Assembly: GCA_958436175.1 (NCBI GenBank)
Contig: CAUBJF010000002.1
Span: 310,001 to 374,000 of the forward strand
Length of the DNA: 64,000 nt
From: an uncultured Muribaculaceae bacterium
GTDB lineage: Bacteria; Bacteroidota; Bacteroidia; Bacteroidales; Muribaculaceae
Direction of reading: 5' to 3'
Numbering within the stretch: position 1 is the first letter of the stretch; every line of letters begins with the position of its first letter. Both the position numbers and the translations under genes were made by a program. Below the pieces are notes generated by a model. It searched no databases. It was not told the DNA's origin and was given only the letters and a program-made list of their open reading frames with translations. Below, one piece after another: positions 17,281 to 26,293 of this stretch.

Positions 17281-18474
17281 ATGAGATATGAATTGAAACA
17301 AAATCAAGGTATTCCAACTCCCTTGCTCGCTCTTATGGCAATCGCCACCGGACTTTCGGTGGCGAATTGCTACTACAATCAGCCATTATTGGGAAGTATG
17401 GCAAGAGCTTTTAATGTGACTGACTTTTCAGCCAGTATTGTGGCGACATTGACCCAGATTGGATATATGGCAGGACTTCTGTTTGTCATTCCACTTGGTG
17501 ACTTGCTGTCAAGAAAGAAACTTATATTGGCAAACTACATTATTTCGGCATGTGCATTGCTTTCAATAGCGGTTTCACCAAATATATATTGCATATGGAT
17601 AGCATCTTTTTTCGCAGGTGCGTCATCCGTTATGCCGCAATTCTTCATCCCGTTGGTATCCTATAATTCTTCTCCCGTACACAAAGTCCGCAACGTGGGT
17701 ATCATCCAATCCTGTCTTCTCATCGGCATTCTGGGGTCTCGTGTCTTCAGTGGATTATTGGCTGACACATGGGGCTGGCGTTCTGTTTATTTCGTGGCAA
17801 GTTTCTTTATGCTTGGCTGTTTCGTAATGATTCATCGAATGTTGCCGTCATTACCGCCTCTCAGACAGGACACATATTTAAATCTTTTGAAATCATTACT
17901 GCGGTTGTTTGCAAAATACCCTTATCTTCGTGTCGCATCATTAAGGGCATCATTGGCATACGCTTCATTCTTTGCATTGTGGAGCTGCCTTGCATTCCGA
18001 TTGAAACAGGCTCCGTTCTTTGCAAGTGACAACATTATCGGCATACTCGGTCTATGCGGATTAGCCGGAGCCTCGACGGTGGTGTTCATCAGCGGCTATA
18101 TCCCGAAATACGGGGTGAGATTCTTTTCAGTCATAGGAGCTTGCCTGATGTTATTGACATGGATAATTGCACTGTATGGAGATAACAGCTATTTGTGGAT
18201 AATCATAGCTATTCTGTTGATTGATGCCGGGATGCAGTGTGTGCATCTGTCAAATCAAGCCAGCGTGGTTGCATTGGACGATTCAGCCATAAATAGGATA
18301 AACACAGTCTATATGACAGTCTATTTTCTTGGCGGTTCAGTTGGGACTTTTGTCGCAGGCTTGTCTTGGGAGCATTTCAGTTGGACAGGGGTAGTATGCA
18401 CGGGAATATTTTTCATAGTGGTTTCCCTCCTTGTCAATTGCTCAAAACAAAAAGTTAATCCGGCGGGAATGTAA
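17281..18474 (+). CDS. MFS transporter
   Basis: A 397-aa major facilitator with 12 predicted transmembrane segments and the loop 2-3 motif GDLLSRKKLI (about residues 77-86), characteristic of drug:H+ antiporter type MFS carriers. The family is close to YnfM/AraJ-like exporters. It begins 13 bases after the gdx stop and is cotranscribed. The substrate cannot be inferred. The context suggests efflux of a toxic compound together with the SMR protein. Confidence 0.88.
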   Translation: MRYELKQNQGIPTPLLALMAIATGLSVANCYYNQPLLGSMARAFNVTDFSASIVATLTQIGYMAGLLFVIPLGDLLSRKKLILANYIISACALLSIAVSPNIYCIWIASFFAGASSVMPQFFIPLVSYNSSPVHKVRNVGIIQSCLLIGILGSRVFSGLLADTWGWRSVYFVASFFMLGCFVMIHRMLPSLPPLRQDTYLNLLKSLLRLFAKYPYLRVASLRASLAYASFFALWSCLAFRLKQAPFFASDNIIGILGLCGLAGASTVVFISGYIPKYGVRFFSVIGACLMLLTWIIALYGDNSYLWIIIAILLIDAGMQCVHLSNQASVVALDDSAINRINTVYMTVYFLGGSVGTFVAGLSWEHFSWTGVVCTGIFFIVVSLLVNCSKQKVNPAGM

Positions 18475-18504
18475 CATATTCATTTTATAAATAAATCCGC
18501 TCCA

Positions 18505-18951
18505 ATGAAGATTGTATTTGTGTGTACCGGTAATGCAAGCCGCTCGGCAGTTGCCGAGGTCATATTGAGAAAAATGATTCAGGAAACAAGCCTTGAAGAC
18601 ATTGAGATTCTATCATGTGGAACAGATGTCCCATACGGGCAAGAACGTGAAGGAATCATGTGTCAAATAGCGGCGGAGCATGGATATTCGATGGGTGGTA
18701 AGGCAGTGATGATAACTGCGGAATTGGTTAATGCAGCCGACCGAATCATTGTTATGACAAGGCAACATAAGACCGAAGTGATGCGGTTATTGGATCCATC
18801 ACACTGGAATCGTATCGCATTATTCAACGACATCTGTTTCGGAGAATCTTCAGACCTCCCGGATCCTCACTATCAGTCAGCACAGGTATATTACACCTGC
18901 TTCAAAGCCATCGAAAAGGGTTGCAGGGAGATAGTCAGAAAACTGAAATAA
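18505..18951 (+). CDS. Low-molecular-weight protein tyrosine phosphatase-like protein
   Basis: A 148-aa protein of the LMW-PTP fold. The phosphate loop is C7-TGNASR-S, with nucleophile Cys7 and Arg13, and the general-acid region is present as LPDPHYQS near residue 118. The second P-loop cysteine of typical enzymes is Ser here. Related folds include arsenate reductases, but the additional reductase cysteines are not obvious, so a phosphatase is the safer call. It is the third gene of the gdx-MFS operon, 30 bases behind the transporter. Confidence 0.82.
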   Translation: MKIVFVCTGNASRSAVAEVILRKMIQETSLEDIEILSCGTDVPYGQEREGIMCQIAAEHGYSMGGKAVMITAELVNAADRIIVMTRQHKTEVMRLLDPSHWNRIALFNDICFGESSDLPDPHYQSAQVYYTCFKAIEKGCREIVRKLK

Positions 18952-19091
18952 TCGAACCCTTTTCACCATCTTTAAGTTGTTTTCTGGGAGTTATTGTACC
19001 CGGCTTGTTTCTTGGACTGTATATAATATTGATTTTCAGTAGTAGTAAGAAATTCCTTGACAACTCATTCTGCCCGTTAAAAACAGATAAG

Positions 19092-19580
19092 TCACTTTTT
19101 TCTCACAAGCTCAATGGCTTCTTTACCAGTCATGTGTTCAATGTCAAGTCGGAGAACAAGCATGTGAGACAGACCTTTTTCTAACTCTTTATGCAGTCCG
19201 GCATCATCGCCGGGATTGTATCGCGCCCCTAACAAAGAGGCTGCATACATTCTCTCTTCCTCTGATTCGATGATTTGGATTCTACCAAAAGCTATGACGC
19301 TTCGGAAATAGGTGGTAAACTCAGACGGATGAATATCATCGGCGGCAATGACACAGAATGACGCTTTGTCATACTGTCTTATGGCATCTACCTTATGTCC
19401 TGTTTTAGCACTATGAAAATATAGCTTGTCGTCTGCATAAACATAACTTATCGGAAGCGCATAAGGATAACCGTTATCTCCGAGTAAGGCGAGTGTGCCG
19501 GATGTCCCGATTGACAATATGGCATCACATTCTGATTGTGTGAGTTGTTGGCGAAAACGCCGCATTTTACGAAATTCCAT
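19092..19580 (-). CDS. Nim-like flavoprotein (pyridoxamine 5'-phosphate oxidase fold)
   Basis: A 162-aa split-barrel FMN-binding protein. MRRFRQQLT at the start, NGTLAL-like SGTLALLGDNGYPYALPISYVY, KLYFHSAKTGHKVDAI, TTYFRSVIAFGRI and the terminal HMTGKEAIELV follow the pattern of the NimA family, whose members reduce 5-nitroimidazole drugs to amines. General PPOX-family proteins share much of this pattern, so resistance is a possibility rather than a certainty. It lies 3 bases behind the second Gdx gene on the minus strand and is presumably cotranscribed. Confidence 0.75.
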   Translation of the reverse strand: MEFRKMRRFRQQLTQSECDAILSIGTSGTLALLGDNGYPYALPISYVYADDKLYFHSAKTGHKVDAIRQYDKASFCVIAADDIHPSEFTTYFRSVIAFGRIQIIESEEERMYAASLLGARYNPGDDAGLHKELEKGLSHMLVLRLDIEHMTGKEAIELVRKK

Positions 19581-19583
19581 GGC

Positions 19584-19907
19584 TTATGATACAATTTTAA
19601 GTCCGATAATTGACGATATCAGCGTAAAGATGAAAAACAAACGCCAAAAAGTTGCGGGTTCGTGGAAAAATAGGATGCCTACCAAAACCGTTCCGACTGC
19701 TCCAATACCAGTCCATACGGCATATGCCGTGCCTATCGGCAGGCTTTGTGTGACTTTTGCCAACAATCCCATACTTATAATTGTAAACATAAGGAATCCG
19801 CAAATCCAGCCCCACCATGCGAGACCTTCAACGGCTTTTGCCCTTCCGAGGCAGTAAGTAAAGCCGACCTCGCAGAAGCCGGCTACAATTAGAATTATCC
19901 AATTCAT
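19584..19907 (-). CDS. Second SMR-family transporter, Gdx (SugE) subtype
   Basis: A 107-aa four-helix SMR protein beginning MNWIILIVAGFCEVGFT, with the membrane Glu at about residue 13 and GTAYAVWTGIGAVGTVLVGI as in the first copy. The two island copies are clearly homologous but differ at many positions, so they are diverged paralogues rather than a recent duplicate. A heteromeric or differently regulated pair is possible. A TAATTTTG -7 box lies upstream on the minus strand at 19969-19976. Confidence 0.88.
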   Translation of the reverse strand: MNWIILIVAGFCEVGFTYCLGRAKAVEGLAWWGWICGFLMFTIISMGLLAKVTQSLPIGTAYAVWTGIGAVGTVLVGILFFHEPATFWRLFFIFTLISSIIGLKIVS

Positions 19908-20252
19908 AACTGAATCCGAACCTGTTTGAGGGCTGCAAGAATTCTCGGCGACTCCTTCTAAGGCACTGCAAAATTACAAAAAAACGGTGAGATTCAGGTG
20001 CTTTTCTCAATAAAATGACTCAAGGACACTGTTTTTTGCGGGGTTATTCTCTTCCCAATACCATTGTTAATTGATAAAAATACTTATCAACCGTTAAGAT
20101 TTAGTTAAATCTTTCATCCAAAACGCACGCCTTTTCTAATCCTTTCACTCCCTCAAAGCAACTTTTTCACTCTCTCTTTTCCCTTAACGAATAGTTGTAC
20201 CATTATTTTCTTATATAACTGATTTTCAACGACAAAAATCATTGAAAATCAA
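19908..20252. other. Right end of the island, gene-free
   Basis: About 345 AT-rich bases without a gene. It holds the minus-strand promoter of the Gdx/Nim-like pair and, at the extreme end, an 8-bp inverted repeat GATTTTCA (20221-20228) / TGAAAATC (20243-20250) abutting the junction core, a likely recombinase-binding structure. Confidence 0.55.
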
Positions 20253-20261
20253 TTCCACATG
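20253..20261 (+). repeat. Right junction core of the island (attR)
   Basis: Second copy of TTCCACATG, in frame with the 3' part of traG so that excision rejoins Phe-His-Met to Asn-Ser-Val. Confidence 0.8.
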
Positions 20262-21809
20262 AATAGTGTTGTGCGTCAGTTGCTTGAGCAGAATACGGAT
20301 GTTGTCATGGTCGATACTGGCGATTCCTACGAAGGTATCTGCGGCTATTTCGGCGGCACATACATATCTTACTCCAAGGAGAAACCAATCTCCATGAATC
20401 CATTTAAGGTGACCAGGGAGGAATATGACCTTAACTTCGGAGAGAAAAAGAACTTTCTCAAATCACTGATATTCCTGATTTTCAAGGGTAACGATATACC
20501 TTCTAAAATCGAGGATATGCTTGTCAACCAGACCATCGTAGAATATTACGATGCCTATTTCCATCCTTTCAATAGCTTTTCAGATTCAGAACGTGAAGGT
20601 CTAAGACAGAAATTACTCGTAGCGGCCAAGATGGAGAACGACTATGAGAAATATGCAACTGAGATGAAGGATATTGACGAGCAGATTCATACGGAAGAAC
20701 CTGTTGGAAAAATAGAGAACCGTGCCCTGATGCTCCCATCGGAGGAACGTCGAATAAAGATGATACGTCAGTGCCGTGCATTGACGGCGGTCATTAACGA
20801 CGCTGCTTCGACTGAATCCGAGAAACGTCATGCAGCCAGTAAGATTGAGGTTTTCAGGAAAGAACTCTATGAGAACTCGATGCTTGTCAAGATAGACAAA
20901 CAGATTGACCACATTGAAGAACAAAAACGCAGGCTAAAAGTGAAGGAACTATCTTTCAACTCTTACTACGAGTTTGCTCTTGAACGTATACCTCAGATTA
21001 CTTCGCTTGAAAAGATTAAGTTCGACATTCGAGACTTTGCAGCCATTTTCAAACAGTTCTATCGTGGAGGCGAGTTGGAGATGACCCTTAACTCCGATCT
21101 TGATGTCAATCTCTTTGATGAGAAGTTTATCGTATTTGAAATCGACAAGATTAAGGATGACCCGGTCCTTTTCCCTATTGTCGTGCTGATCATCATGGAT
21201 GTTTTCTTGCAAAAGATGCGTATCAAGAAAGGACGCAAGGCATTGATTATCGAAGAAGCATGGAAAGCCATAGCCTCGCCGACCATGGCAGAATATATAA
21301 AGTATTTGTATAAAACCGTCCGCAAGTTCCACGGTATTGCAGGTGTTGTGACACAGGAGCTTAACGATGTCATTGACTCGCCTATCGTCAAGGAGGCTAT
21401 AATAAACAACTCTGATGTCAAGATTCTGCTTGACCAGACAAAGTTTAAGGACCGATATGAGGATATTGCTGCTATTCTCGGATTGACACCCATCCAACGT
21501 CAACAAATTTTTACAATCAATGCGCTCAACAATCATGACAACCGCAACTATTTCAAGGAGGTGTGGATATGCCGTGGTCAGAACTCCGATGTATACGGCG
21601 TCGAGGAACCACCGGAATGCTACTGGGCATACACTACTGAGCGTGCAGAGAAGGAGGCATTGAAAATATATCTCCGGCATTATGGCAATATGCAGGAGGC
21701 GATTACCAATATAGAGATTGACCGTAAAAAGGCTGGCATCAGTAAGTATCTCGATTTTGCTCGACAGATTAACCAACATCAGAAAGTAATGAGACTATGG
21801 AACGTATAA
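20259..21809 (+). pseudogene. traG: traG (VirB4-like ATPase), 3' part
   Basis: The C-terminal 516 residues of TraG. It starts right behind the P-loop (MNSVVRQLLEQNTDVVMVDTG) and includes the Walker B strand KALIIEEAWK, the GVVTQELNDV region and an extended charged coiled-coil insertion at about residues 110-235 that is not seen in shorter TraG proteins. An in-frame ATG at the junction could allow translation of this part alone, but it would lack the P-loop. Its 3' end overlaps the next gene by 13 bases. The island's AT-rich end may or may not supply promoter activity for the downstream tra genes. Confidence 0.88.
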
Positions 21810-22600
21810 AGCAACTAATCATTTTACTGGTCTTATTCTGTTCATTCGGCGCATCCGCACAATGGAAAATAGTGTTTGATCCTTACTGTGTCAGTCAGGT
21901 CTCGGCTAATACTGCATCCCAGAAAGCAATCGAGGACCAGCATAACAAGAGGCTTGATTCCATATCAGCCAAGCAGAACAAACTGGAACAGTACACAATC
22001 AGTATGGCGACCATTAAGGAACTCTATAAGCTGACTATGGAGAATGTTTCAGGGTTTGGAACTGAGAGCAAATATTATATCGAAATCGGTCGTTGCGCTT
22101 TCGACATCATCAAGGATGTTCCTGAACTTGTAAAAGTTGTGAACAAAGCCAAGTTTGCAAACAAGGTCCTATGCCTTAATGAACTAAGCAATCTTATTGT
22201 CCAGACACAGCAGCTTGTGGCGGATTTCATCAATATCGTAAATAATGCGAAGGTCCGGAATCCTCTCAAAAGTTATGCTACTGCCGAGAGCAAGAGCGAT
22301 GGGTATAATTTTCTTGACAGATACGAGCGTTTGACTGTAGCCAACCAAATCTACACAGACCTTATGGAAATCCGCTATAAGATTCAGGGAATGATGGCTA
22401 TGGCTCAATATGCCACTATGCACGATCTGTTTTTTGCAATCGACCCGGAAGGCTGGGCTAATGTCATGGTCATGAATAACTATGTCAGTAGCCTTGTCAT
22501 GGATTGGAACGGACTGGTTCCTGCTAAGTGGAGTGACTTGCAGATAAATCAGGCATCGGTTTCCAAGGATTATATAAAGATATTCAACTGGGGTAAATGA
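21797..22600 (+). CDS. TraI-like conjugation protein (DUF4141 type)
   Basis: A 267-aa secreted or periplasmic protein with signal peptide MERIKQLIILLVLFCSFGASA followed by a helical, probably coiled-coil region and a conserved C-terminal segment FAIDPEGWANVMVMNNYVSSLV. It occupies the TraI position behind traG in the Bacteroides transfer operon. A paralogue with the same C-terminal block (SLDPEGWVSVMSGKNIVRGLV) lies at 40518-41246. It overlaps traG by 13 bases. Confidence 0.7.
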   Translation: MERIKQLIILLVLFCSFGASAQWKIVFDPYCVSQVSANTASQKAIEDQHNKRLDSISAKQNKLEQYTISMATIKELYKLTMENVSGFGTESKYYIEIGRCAFDIIKDVPELVKVVNKAKFANKVLCLNELSNLIVQTQQLVADFINIVNNAKVRNPLKSYATAESKSDGYNFLDRYERLTVANQIYTDLMEIRYKIQGMMAMAQYATMHDLFFAIDPEGWANVMVMNNYVSSLVMDWNGLVPAKWSDLQINQASVSKDYIKIFNWGK

Positions 22601-23301
22601 TGAGAACATTCGGAATCAAGATAATAGCCTCTGCTCTTGCCCTCGTTGTCGTATTTCCGGCAAATGGGGCTGCGCTGTTTGACCTGCCAAAAGACCTTCC
22701 GACAGCGGAGGCTCTTATGGCTCTACATAAGTGTATCAAGAAGGATGAAGACCAGGCCTTGACGCGAATCGCCACGAGTTTCGGAGAACAGTCTATAGTT
22801 ACTAAAGGTGCCATGAAGTTCAATGATGTTCGTACCACTCTTGACAGTAAACTCAATAACGCTTATTCCTATGTAGTGCTTGCAGGAGCCATATCTTCAA
22901 CTGCTTCTTCCCTTTACCGTCTGACGAGAGATTATAAGGATTTTACGGCAAACACCTTCAAATATGTCCAGAAGAAACCTTTCGTGGCTTGGTATTATAC
23001 TGAGGCGAATTTCGCTATCTCGCGTGAAATAAAGCACTGCTATAATCTATATGCTGCCGTGGCTGCTTCAGGAATCAACCTGATGAAAGCCTCTATGGAT
23101 GAGAAACTGAACCTTGTGATGACTCTTAAATCCTCCATAGATCGTGCACTGTATATCATCGACAACGCCAACCTTTACTGCTATCTCATGACGCAATGTG
23201 GTTGGAAGCCGGATTACATCTGGGAGATTCTGACATCGGAAGTGAAAGATGAAATTGTAAAAATAGTAATCAATAAATGGAATAAAGGATATGAGAACTA
23301 A
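22597..23301 (+). CDS. Conjugation-operon exported protein, unknown family
   Basis: A 234-aa protein with an N-terminal signal sequence (hydrophobic residues 8-25, ALALVVVFPANGAA) and an otherwise helical soluble domain ending LTSEVKDEIVKIVINKWNKGYEN. It is coupled to both neighbours by overlaps (4 and 11 bases), so it belongs to the transfer operon. Its helical pattern resembles the preceding TraI-like protein in general architecture, but I do not recognise a family. Confidence 0.6.
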   Translation: MMRTFGIKIIASALALVVVFPANGAALFDLPKDLPTAEALMALHKCIKKDEDQALTRIATSFGEQSIVTKGAMKFNDVRTTLDSKLNNAYSYVVLAGAISSTASSLYRLTRDYKDFTANTFKYVQKKPFVAWYYTEANFAISREIKHCYNLYAAVAASGINLMKASMDEKLNLVMTLKSSIDRALYIIDNANLYCYLMTQCGWKPDYIWEILTSEVKDEIVKIVINKWNKGYEN

Positions 23302-23980
23302 TAAGATAGCTCTATTGATTGTAGCCCTGGCAATATTAGCTGCACCAACCCACATGCTGGCCAAGACCCCGAAGGTTCATGACCAAGAGAAAGAGAAACA
23401 GTGGCGTTCGATGGAGAATGGACCGTGGGAGTTCGGTCCGGGATGGTACTACTATTTCCTGCACAAGAACTATTCGGGTGCTTATAAGAAATGGCAATGG
23501 CGTGGATTTAAGTCAGGTTATGTTGTGAAATTCGATGAGAACAAATCGAATGTGAAGCGTATCATGCCTGTCCGTGTCACAGCTGAGGAAACACAGCGTC
23601 AGAAAGTGTCACAGGTCGAGAAGGAACGTGCCCATATCGAGGAACTTTATAAAGAGGAAGTGGCACGCGAGGCAGACAGAGCCGTAGATCTGACTTACGC
23701 ATCTTATAAGGATGAGTTCAACCGTATGCAAGATTGCATTACCGAGGGACTCCTATACTGCATTCAGAAAAGTGACGGTAAACTCAGCTACCAGGTTGAG
23801 GAATTAAGACGACAGAACGAGGTCTTATGTTCCGACATAGCATATATCCACAAAACCGGTGCCGGTTATGGTCTCGAAAACGCTAAACGCCGTCAGGCAT
23901 ACGAAGAGGCTAAAGAGAAGATGGGTGAGCTTGTGAGCCGCACTGCCCATCTTTGCGCAGTCGCCGCAACACATTACTGA
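23291..23980 (+). CDS. Conjugation-operon exported protein (DUF5045-like)
   Basis: A 229-aa protein with a signal peptide (MRTNKIALLIVALAILAAPTHMLA), an aromatic-rich segment (WEFGPGWYYYFLHKNYSGAYKKW, about residues 46-68) and a long charged coiled coil to the C terminus. The aromatic segment is typical of DUF5045 proteins of Bacteroides conjugative elements. It lies between the TraI-like genes and traJ, overlapping its upstream neighbour by 11 bases. Confidence 0.65.
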   Translation: MRTNKIALLIVALAILAAPTHMLAKTPKVHDQEKEKQWRSMENGPWEFGPGWYYYFLHKNYSGAYKKWQWRGFKSGYVVKFDENKSNVKRIMPVRVTAEETQRQKVSQVEKERAHIEELYKEEVAREADRAVDLTYASYKDEFNRMQDCITEGLLYCIQKSDGKLSYQVEELRRQNEVLCSDIAYIHKTGAGYGLENAKRRQAYEEAKEKMGELVSRTAHLCAVAATHY

Positions 23981-24012
23981 TTGCCAATCTCTAACTTACA
24001 AACAACTGAAAT

Positions 24013-25185
24013 ATGACTTTATTGAACATACTCTGCACCATGGGGCTCCCGTCCATCGACGAGAGCCTTGACAAGCTGCTTGTCGCCATGGAGACATTTC
24101 CGAATGTCGCGGTTTTGGGAGATGCTGTAGGACTTGCCCGTATTATCGGCCTCTGTCTGGCCTTGTGTGTCGGGTCCTACGAGTGTTGGATGATGATGCT
24201 GGGCAAAAGGGGTATGGATGTTATGAAACTCCTGCGAATTGTAGGTATTTCAATCTGTATCTCATGCTCCTCTTATATATGTTCTGCATTGCAGTCGCCG
24301 GGCAAAGGATTGGAAACAGTGACCAAGGCTATGGCGCAATCCAAGAATAAGGAGGTGGCGGCTTTCGAGCTTAAAGTGGCTCAGAAACAGAGTGAATATC
24401 TTGAACGATTACGTGAGGTTCAGGACTCTATCTCCACAGCCCAGCAAGTTGCCGCTATCGGTGAGGATGCCAACTGGTGGGATAAACTCATTTACAATGT
24501 CGAGAATCTCGGTAACACCATAAATAACTATGCACAACGAGCAGCAGTAGCAGCCGAGACTAAGGTAAGCGAGTGGATAAACGATGTGATACGATTTGTC
24601 GGTGAGCTTGTATTCCAGATGTCATACTACGGCATCCTTGTGGCTCAAAGGATATTCCTCGCAATCATGATGATATTCTGTCCGATTATGTTCGCTCTTT
24701 CCCTTGCGCCGCCCTGGAACTCGGCATGGAGTCAGTGGATGGGTAAATATCTGTCTCTCACGCTCTGGGGCTTTGTAACCTACATGTGTCTGTATTATAT
24801 TGACTTCATCTTGCTCTATAATCTCCAGCAAGACCTTATTGCTTATAATCATCTGCTCACTGGTTCGGTCAACTCATGGTCACAGATCGGTGCATTGGGT
24901 CTTCAGGGAATTGGTTCAAACTGCATGTATGCTATGGGTATGCTTGTAGGGGCATACATCATCCGGTTTGTTCCGGAGGTCGCTTCATGGCTTGTTCCGG
25001 GAGGTGTAAGCAGCGGAGTTGCCGGAACATCAGGCGCATGGGCGATGGGTGCTGTTATGACAGCCGGTTCTGCCGCCGCAACAGCTACTGGTATGGCAGC
25101 AGGAGGCGCCAGCAGTATTGCAGGAGCCATTGGCTCTAAAGCAGAAGATAATCTCAGACATAATAATTTTGATCCAAATTCTTAA
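24013..25185 (+). CDS. traJ: TraJ-like polytopic conjugation protein (VirB6-like)
   Basis: A 390-aa inner-membrane protein. Transmembrane stretches are visible near residues 40-60, 75-100, 195-235 (with FQMSYYGILVAQRIFLAIMM split over two helices), 245-275 and 295-320, followed by an Ala/Gly-rich C-terminal tail. This matches TraJ of CTnDOT-type elements, the VirB6-like channel component. It starts 33 bases behind the DUF5045-like gene and precedes traK by 12 bases. Confidence 0.85.
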   Translation: MTLLNILCTMGLPSIDESLDKLLVAMETFPNVAVLGDAVGLARIIGLCLALCVGSYECWMMMLGKRGMDVMKLLRIVGISICISCSSYICSALQSPGKGLETVTKAMAQSKNKEVAAFELKVAQKQSEYLERLREVQDSISTAQQVAAIGEDANWWDKLIYNVENLGNTINNYAQRAAVAAETKVSEWINDVIRFVGELVFQMSYYGILVAQRIFLAIMMIFCPIMFALSLAPPWNSAWSQWMGKYLSLTLWGFVTYMCLYYIDFILLYNLQQDLIAYNHLLTGSVNSWSQIGALGLQGIGSNCMYAMGMLVGAYIIRFVPEVASWLVPGGVSSGVAGTSGAWAMGAVMTAGSAAATATGMAAGGASSIAGAIGSKAEDNLRHNNFDPNS

Positions 25186-25196
25186 ACACACTATAG

Positions 25197-25793
25197 ATGC
25201 TTATCCAATCTTTAGCGCAAAAGACACGGCTCGCCCTGATGACGGTATTCGCAACCATTGCCGGTTGCACCGTCATCTGCGGCTTCACCGTGTGGCGTTG
25301 CTTCGCTCTCGTTACTGAGGAACGACAGCAGATTTATGTCCTTGACGGAGATATTCCTTTCTTGGCACAACGCGCCAAGTTGGAAACAAACTTTATCATG
25401 GAGGCCCGTGCTCACATACAGCTTTTCCACCAGTATTTCTTTAATCTACCGCCCGATAACGACTATATCAAGTGGACTGTAGGGAAAGCGATGTATATGG
25501 CTGACGGAACTGCATTGAAACAAAAGCAGGCTATGGATGAGAATGGTTTCTATTCTGACCTGATTTCATCTTCCGCAGTATGTACCATCATGTGTGACTC
25601 TATAAATTTCGATGAACACGAGAAGAAATTCACCTATTACGGTACACAACTGATAAAACGTCGCACCCGTGATCTTAAGCGGTCCATGGTGACGACCGGT
25701 TATATCGAGAATGTCCCACGAACGGAGAACAACCCGCACGGTCTTATGATCACCGGCTGGAGAACTCTTGAAAATAAAGACCTTGACTACTAA
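25197..25793 (+). CDS. traK: TraK-like conjugation protein (VirB8-like)
   Basis: A 198-aa bitopic protein with a short cytoplasmic N terminus, one transmembrane helix (about residues 15-38) and a periplasmic domain of about 155 residues with YVLDGDIPFLAQRAKLE, RAHIQLFHQYFFNLPPD and TYYGTQLIKRRT. These strings match the TraK family, structurally comparable to VirB8. It stands between traJ and traL. Confidence 0.85.
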   Translation: MLIQSLAQKTRLALMTVFATIAGCTVICGFTVWRCFALVTEERQQIYVLDGDIPFLAQRAKLETNFIMEARAHIQLFHQYFFNLPPDNDYIKWTVGKAMYMADGTALKQKQAMDENGFYSDLISSSAVCTIMCDSINFDEHEKKFTYYGTQLIKRRTRDLKRSMVTTGYIENVPRTENNPHGLMITGWRTLENKDLDY

Positions 25794-25804
25794 TCTTCCT
25801 TAAT

Positions 25805-26293
25805 ATGAAATCTTTAAGAAGGACGATACGTGACAGCCGTCTGAAAGCTCACAATGTCATTAATTCTTGGTTGAAACCGAAAGTCGGCAAAATAGGAACG
25901 CGATATCGTCTCGCTGCAAGAATACGACTGACAAACGCCTGGGCCTCCAGACATCCAAAACGCACTTTTGTTTATGTGGTCGGCTCGTTACTGGTGATTC
26001 TTATCGGTGATATGATGATAACCGGAATGAGAGCCGAGATGACGGAACCAGGTGTGAACATGATTGCTAATGTCGAACCGATATTTAATGGGTTCCGTAC
26101 AATTCAGTCCAACAAGGAGACGCATCGTAAGACCATTCTTGAAATGACGGCCAAAGGTCACGCAATCCGCCATGAGCTTGATTCCATGATTGCAATTCCC
26201 TCCAAGTCACATGAAGACTCTATCGGCATAATCATAAGATACGGACAACTTGAAAACATTGTGAAATCACTAAAACAAAACGATAATGACTAA
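25805..26293 (+). CDS. traL: TraL-like conjugation protein (DUF3989 type)
   Basis: A 162-aa basic protein with one transmembrane helix at about residues 57-75 (FVYVVGSLLVILIGDMMI) and a periplasmic tail. Order and topology match TraL of Bacteroides conjugative transposons, though at 162 aa it is longer than many members. It overlaps traM by 8 bases. Confidence 0.7.
   Translation: MKSLRRTIRDSRLKAHNVINSWLKPKVGKIGTRYRLAARIRLTNAWASRHPKRTFVYVVGSLLVILIGDMMITGMRAEMTEPGVNMIANVEPIFNGFRTIQSNKETHRKTILEMTAKGHAIRHELDSMIAIPSKSHEDSIGIIIRYGQLENIVKSLKQNDND

Larger units (their letters stand above)
10723..20261 (+). mobile_element. Mobilisable island (IME) inserted in traG, carrying efflux/detoxification cargo
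   Basis: About 9.5 kb separates the two halves of traG. The same nine bases TTCCACATG, the codons for Phe-His-Met, occur at both junctions, as expected for a tyrosine-recombinase crossover. Inside are a tyrosine recombinase, an excisionase-like HTH protein, an HTH mobilisation-region protein, an oriT-like region, a MobV relaxase and seven cargo genes, but no transfer apparatus. It would therefore rely on a helper conjugation system. Its mob region is GC-rich relative to the surrounding ICE, consistent with a different origin. Confidence 0.88.

Noticed and set aside
18505..18951. Arsenate reductase (ArsC) identity for the LMW-phosphatase-like gene
   Set aside because: The P-loop is present but the extra redox cysteines expected of thioredoxin-linked ArsC are not evident, and no arsenic-specific regulator or pump lies beside it.
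20259..20274. ATGAATAGTGTTGTGC at the island's right junction is identical to 16 bases of promoter copy 2 at 6032-6047
   Set aside because: At the junction the bases encode Met-Asn-Ser-Val-Val of TraG in the expected frame. The junction core repeated at both ends is TTCCACATG instead. The match is most likely coincidental, though it could be checked in empty traG genes.
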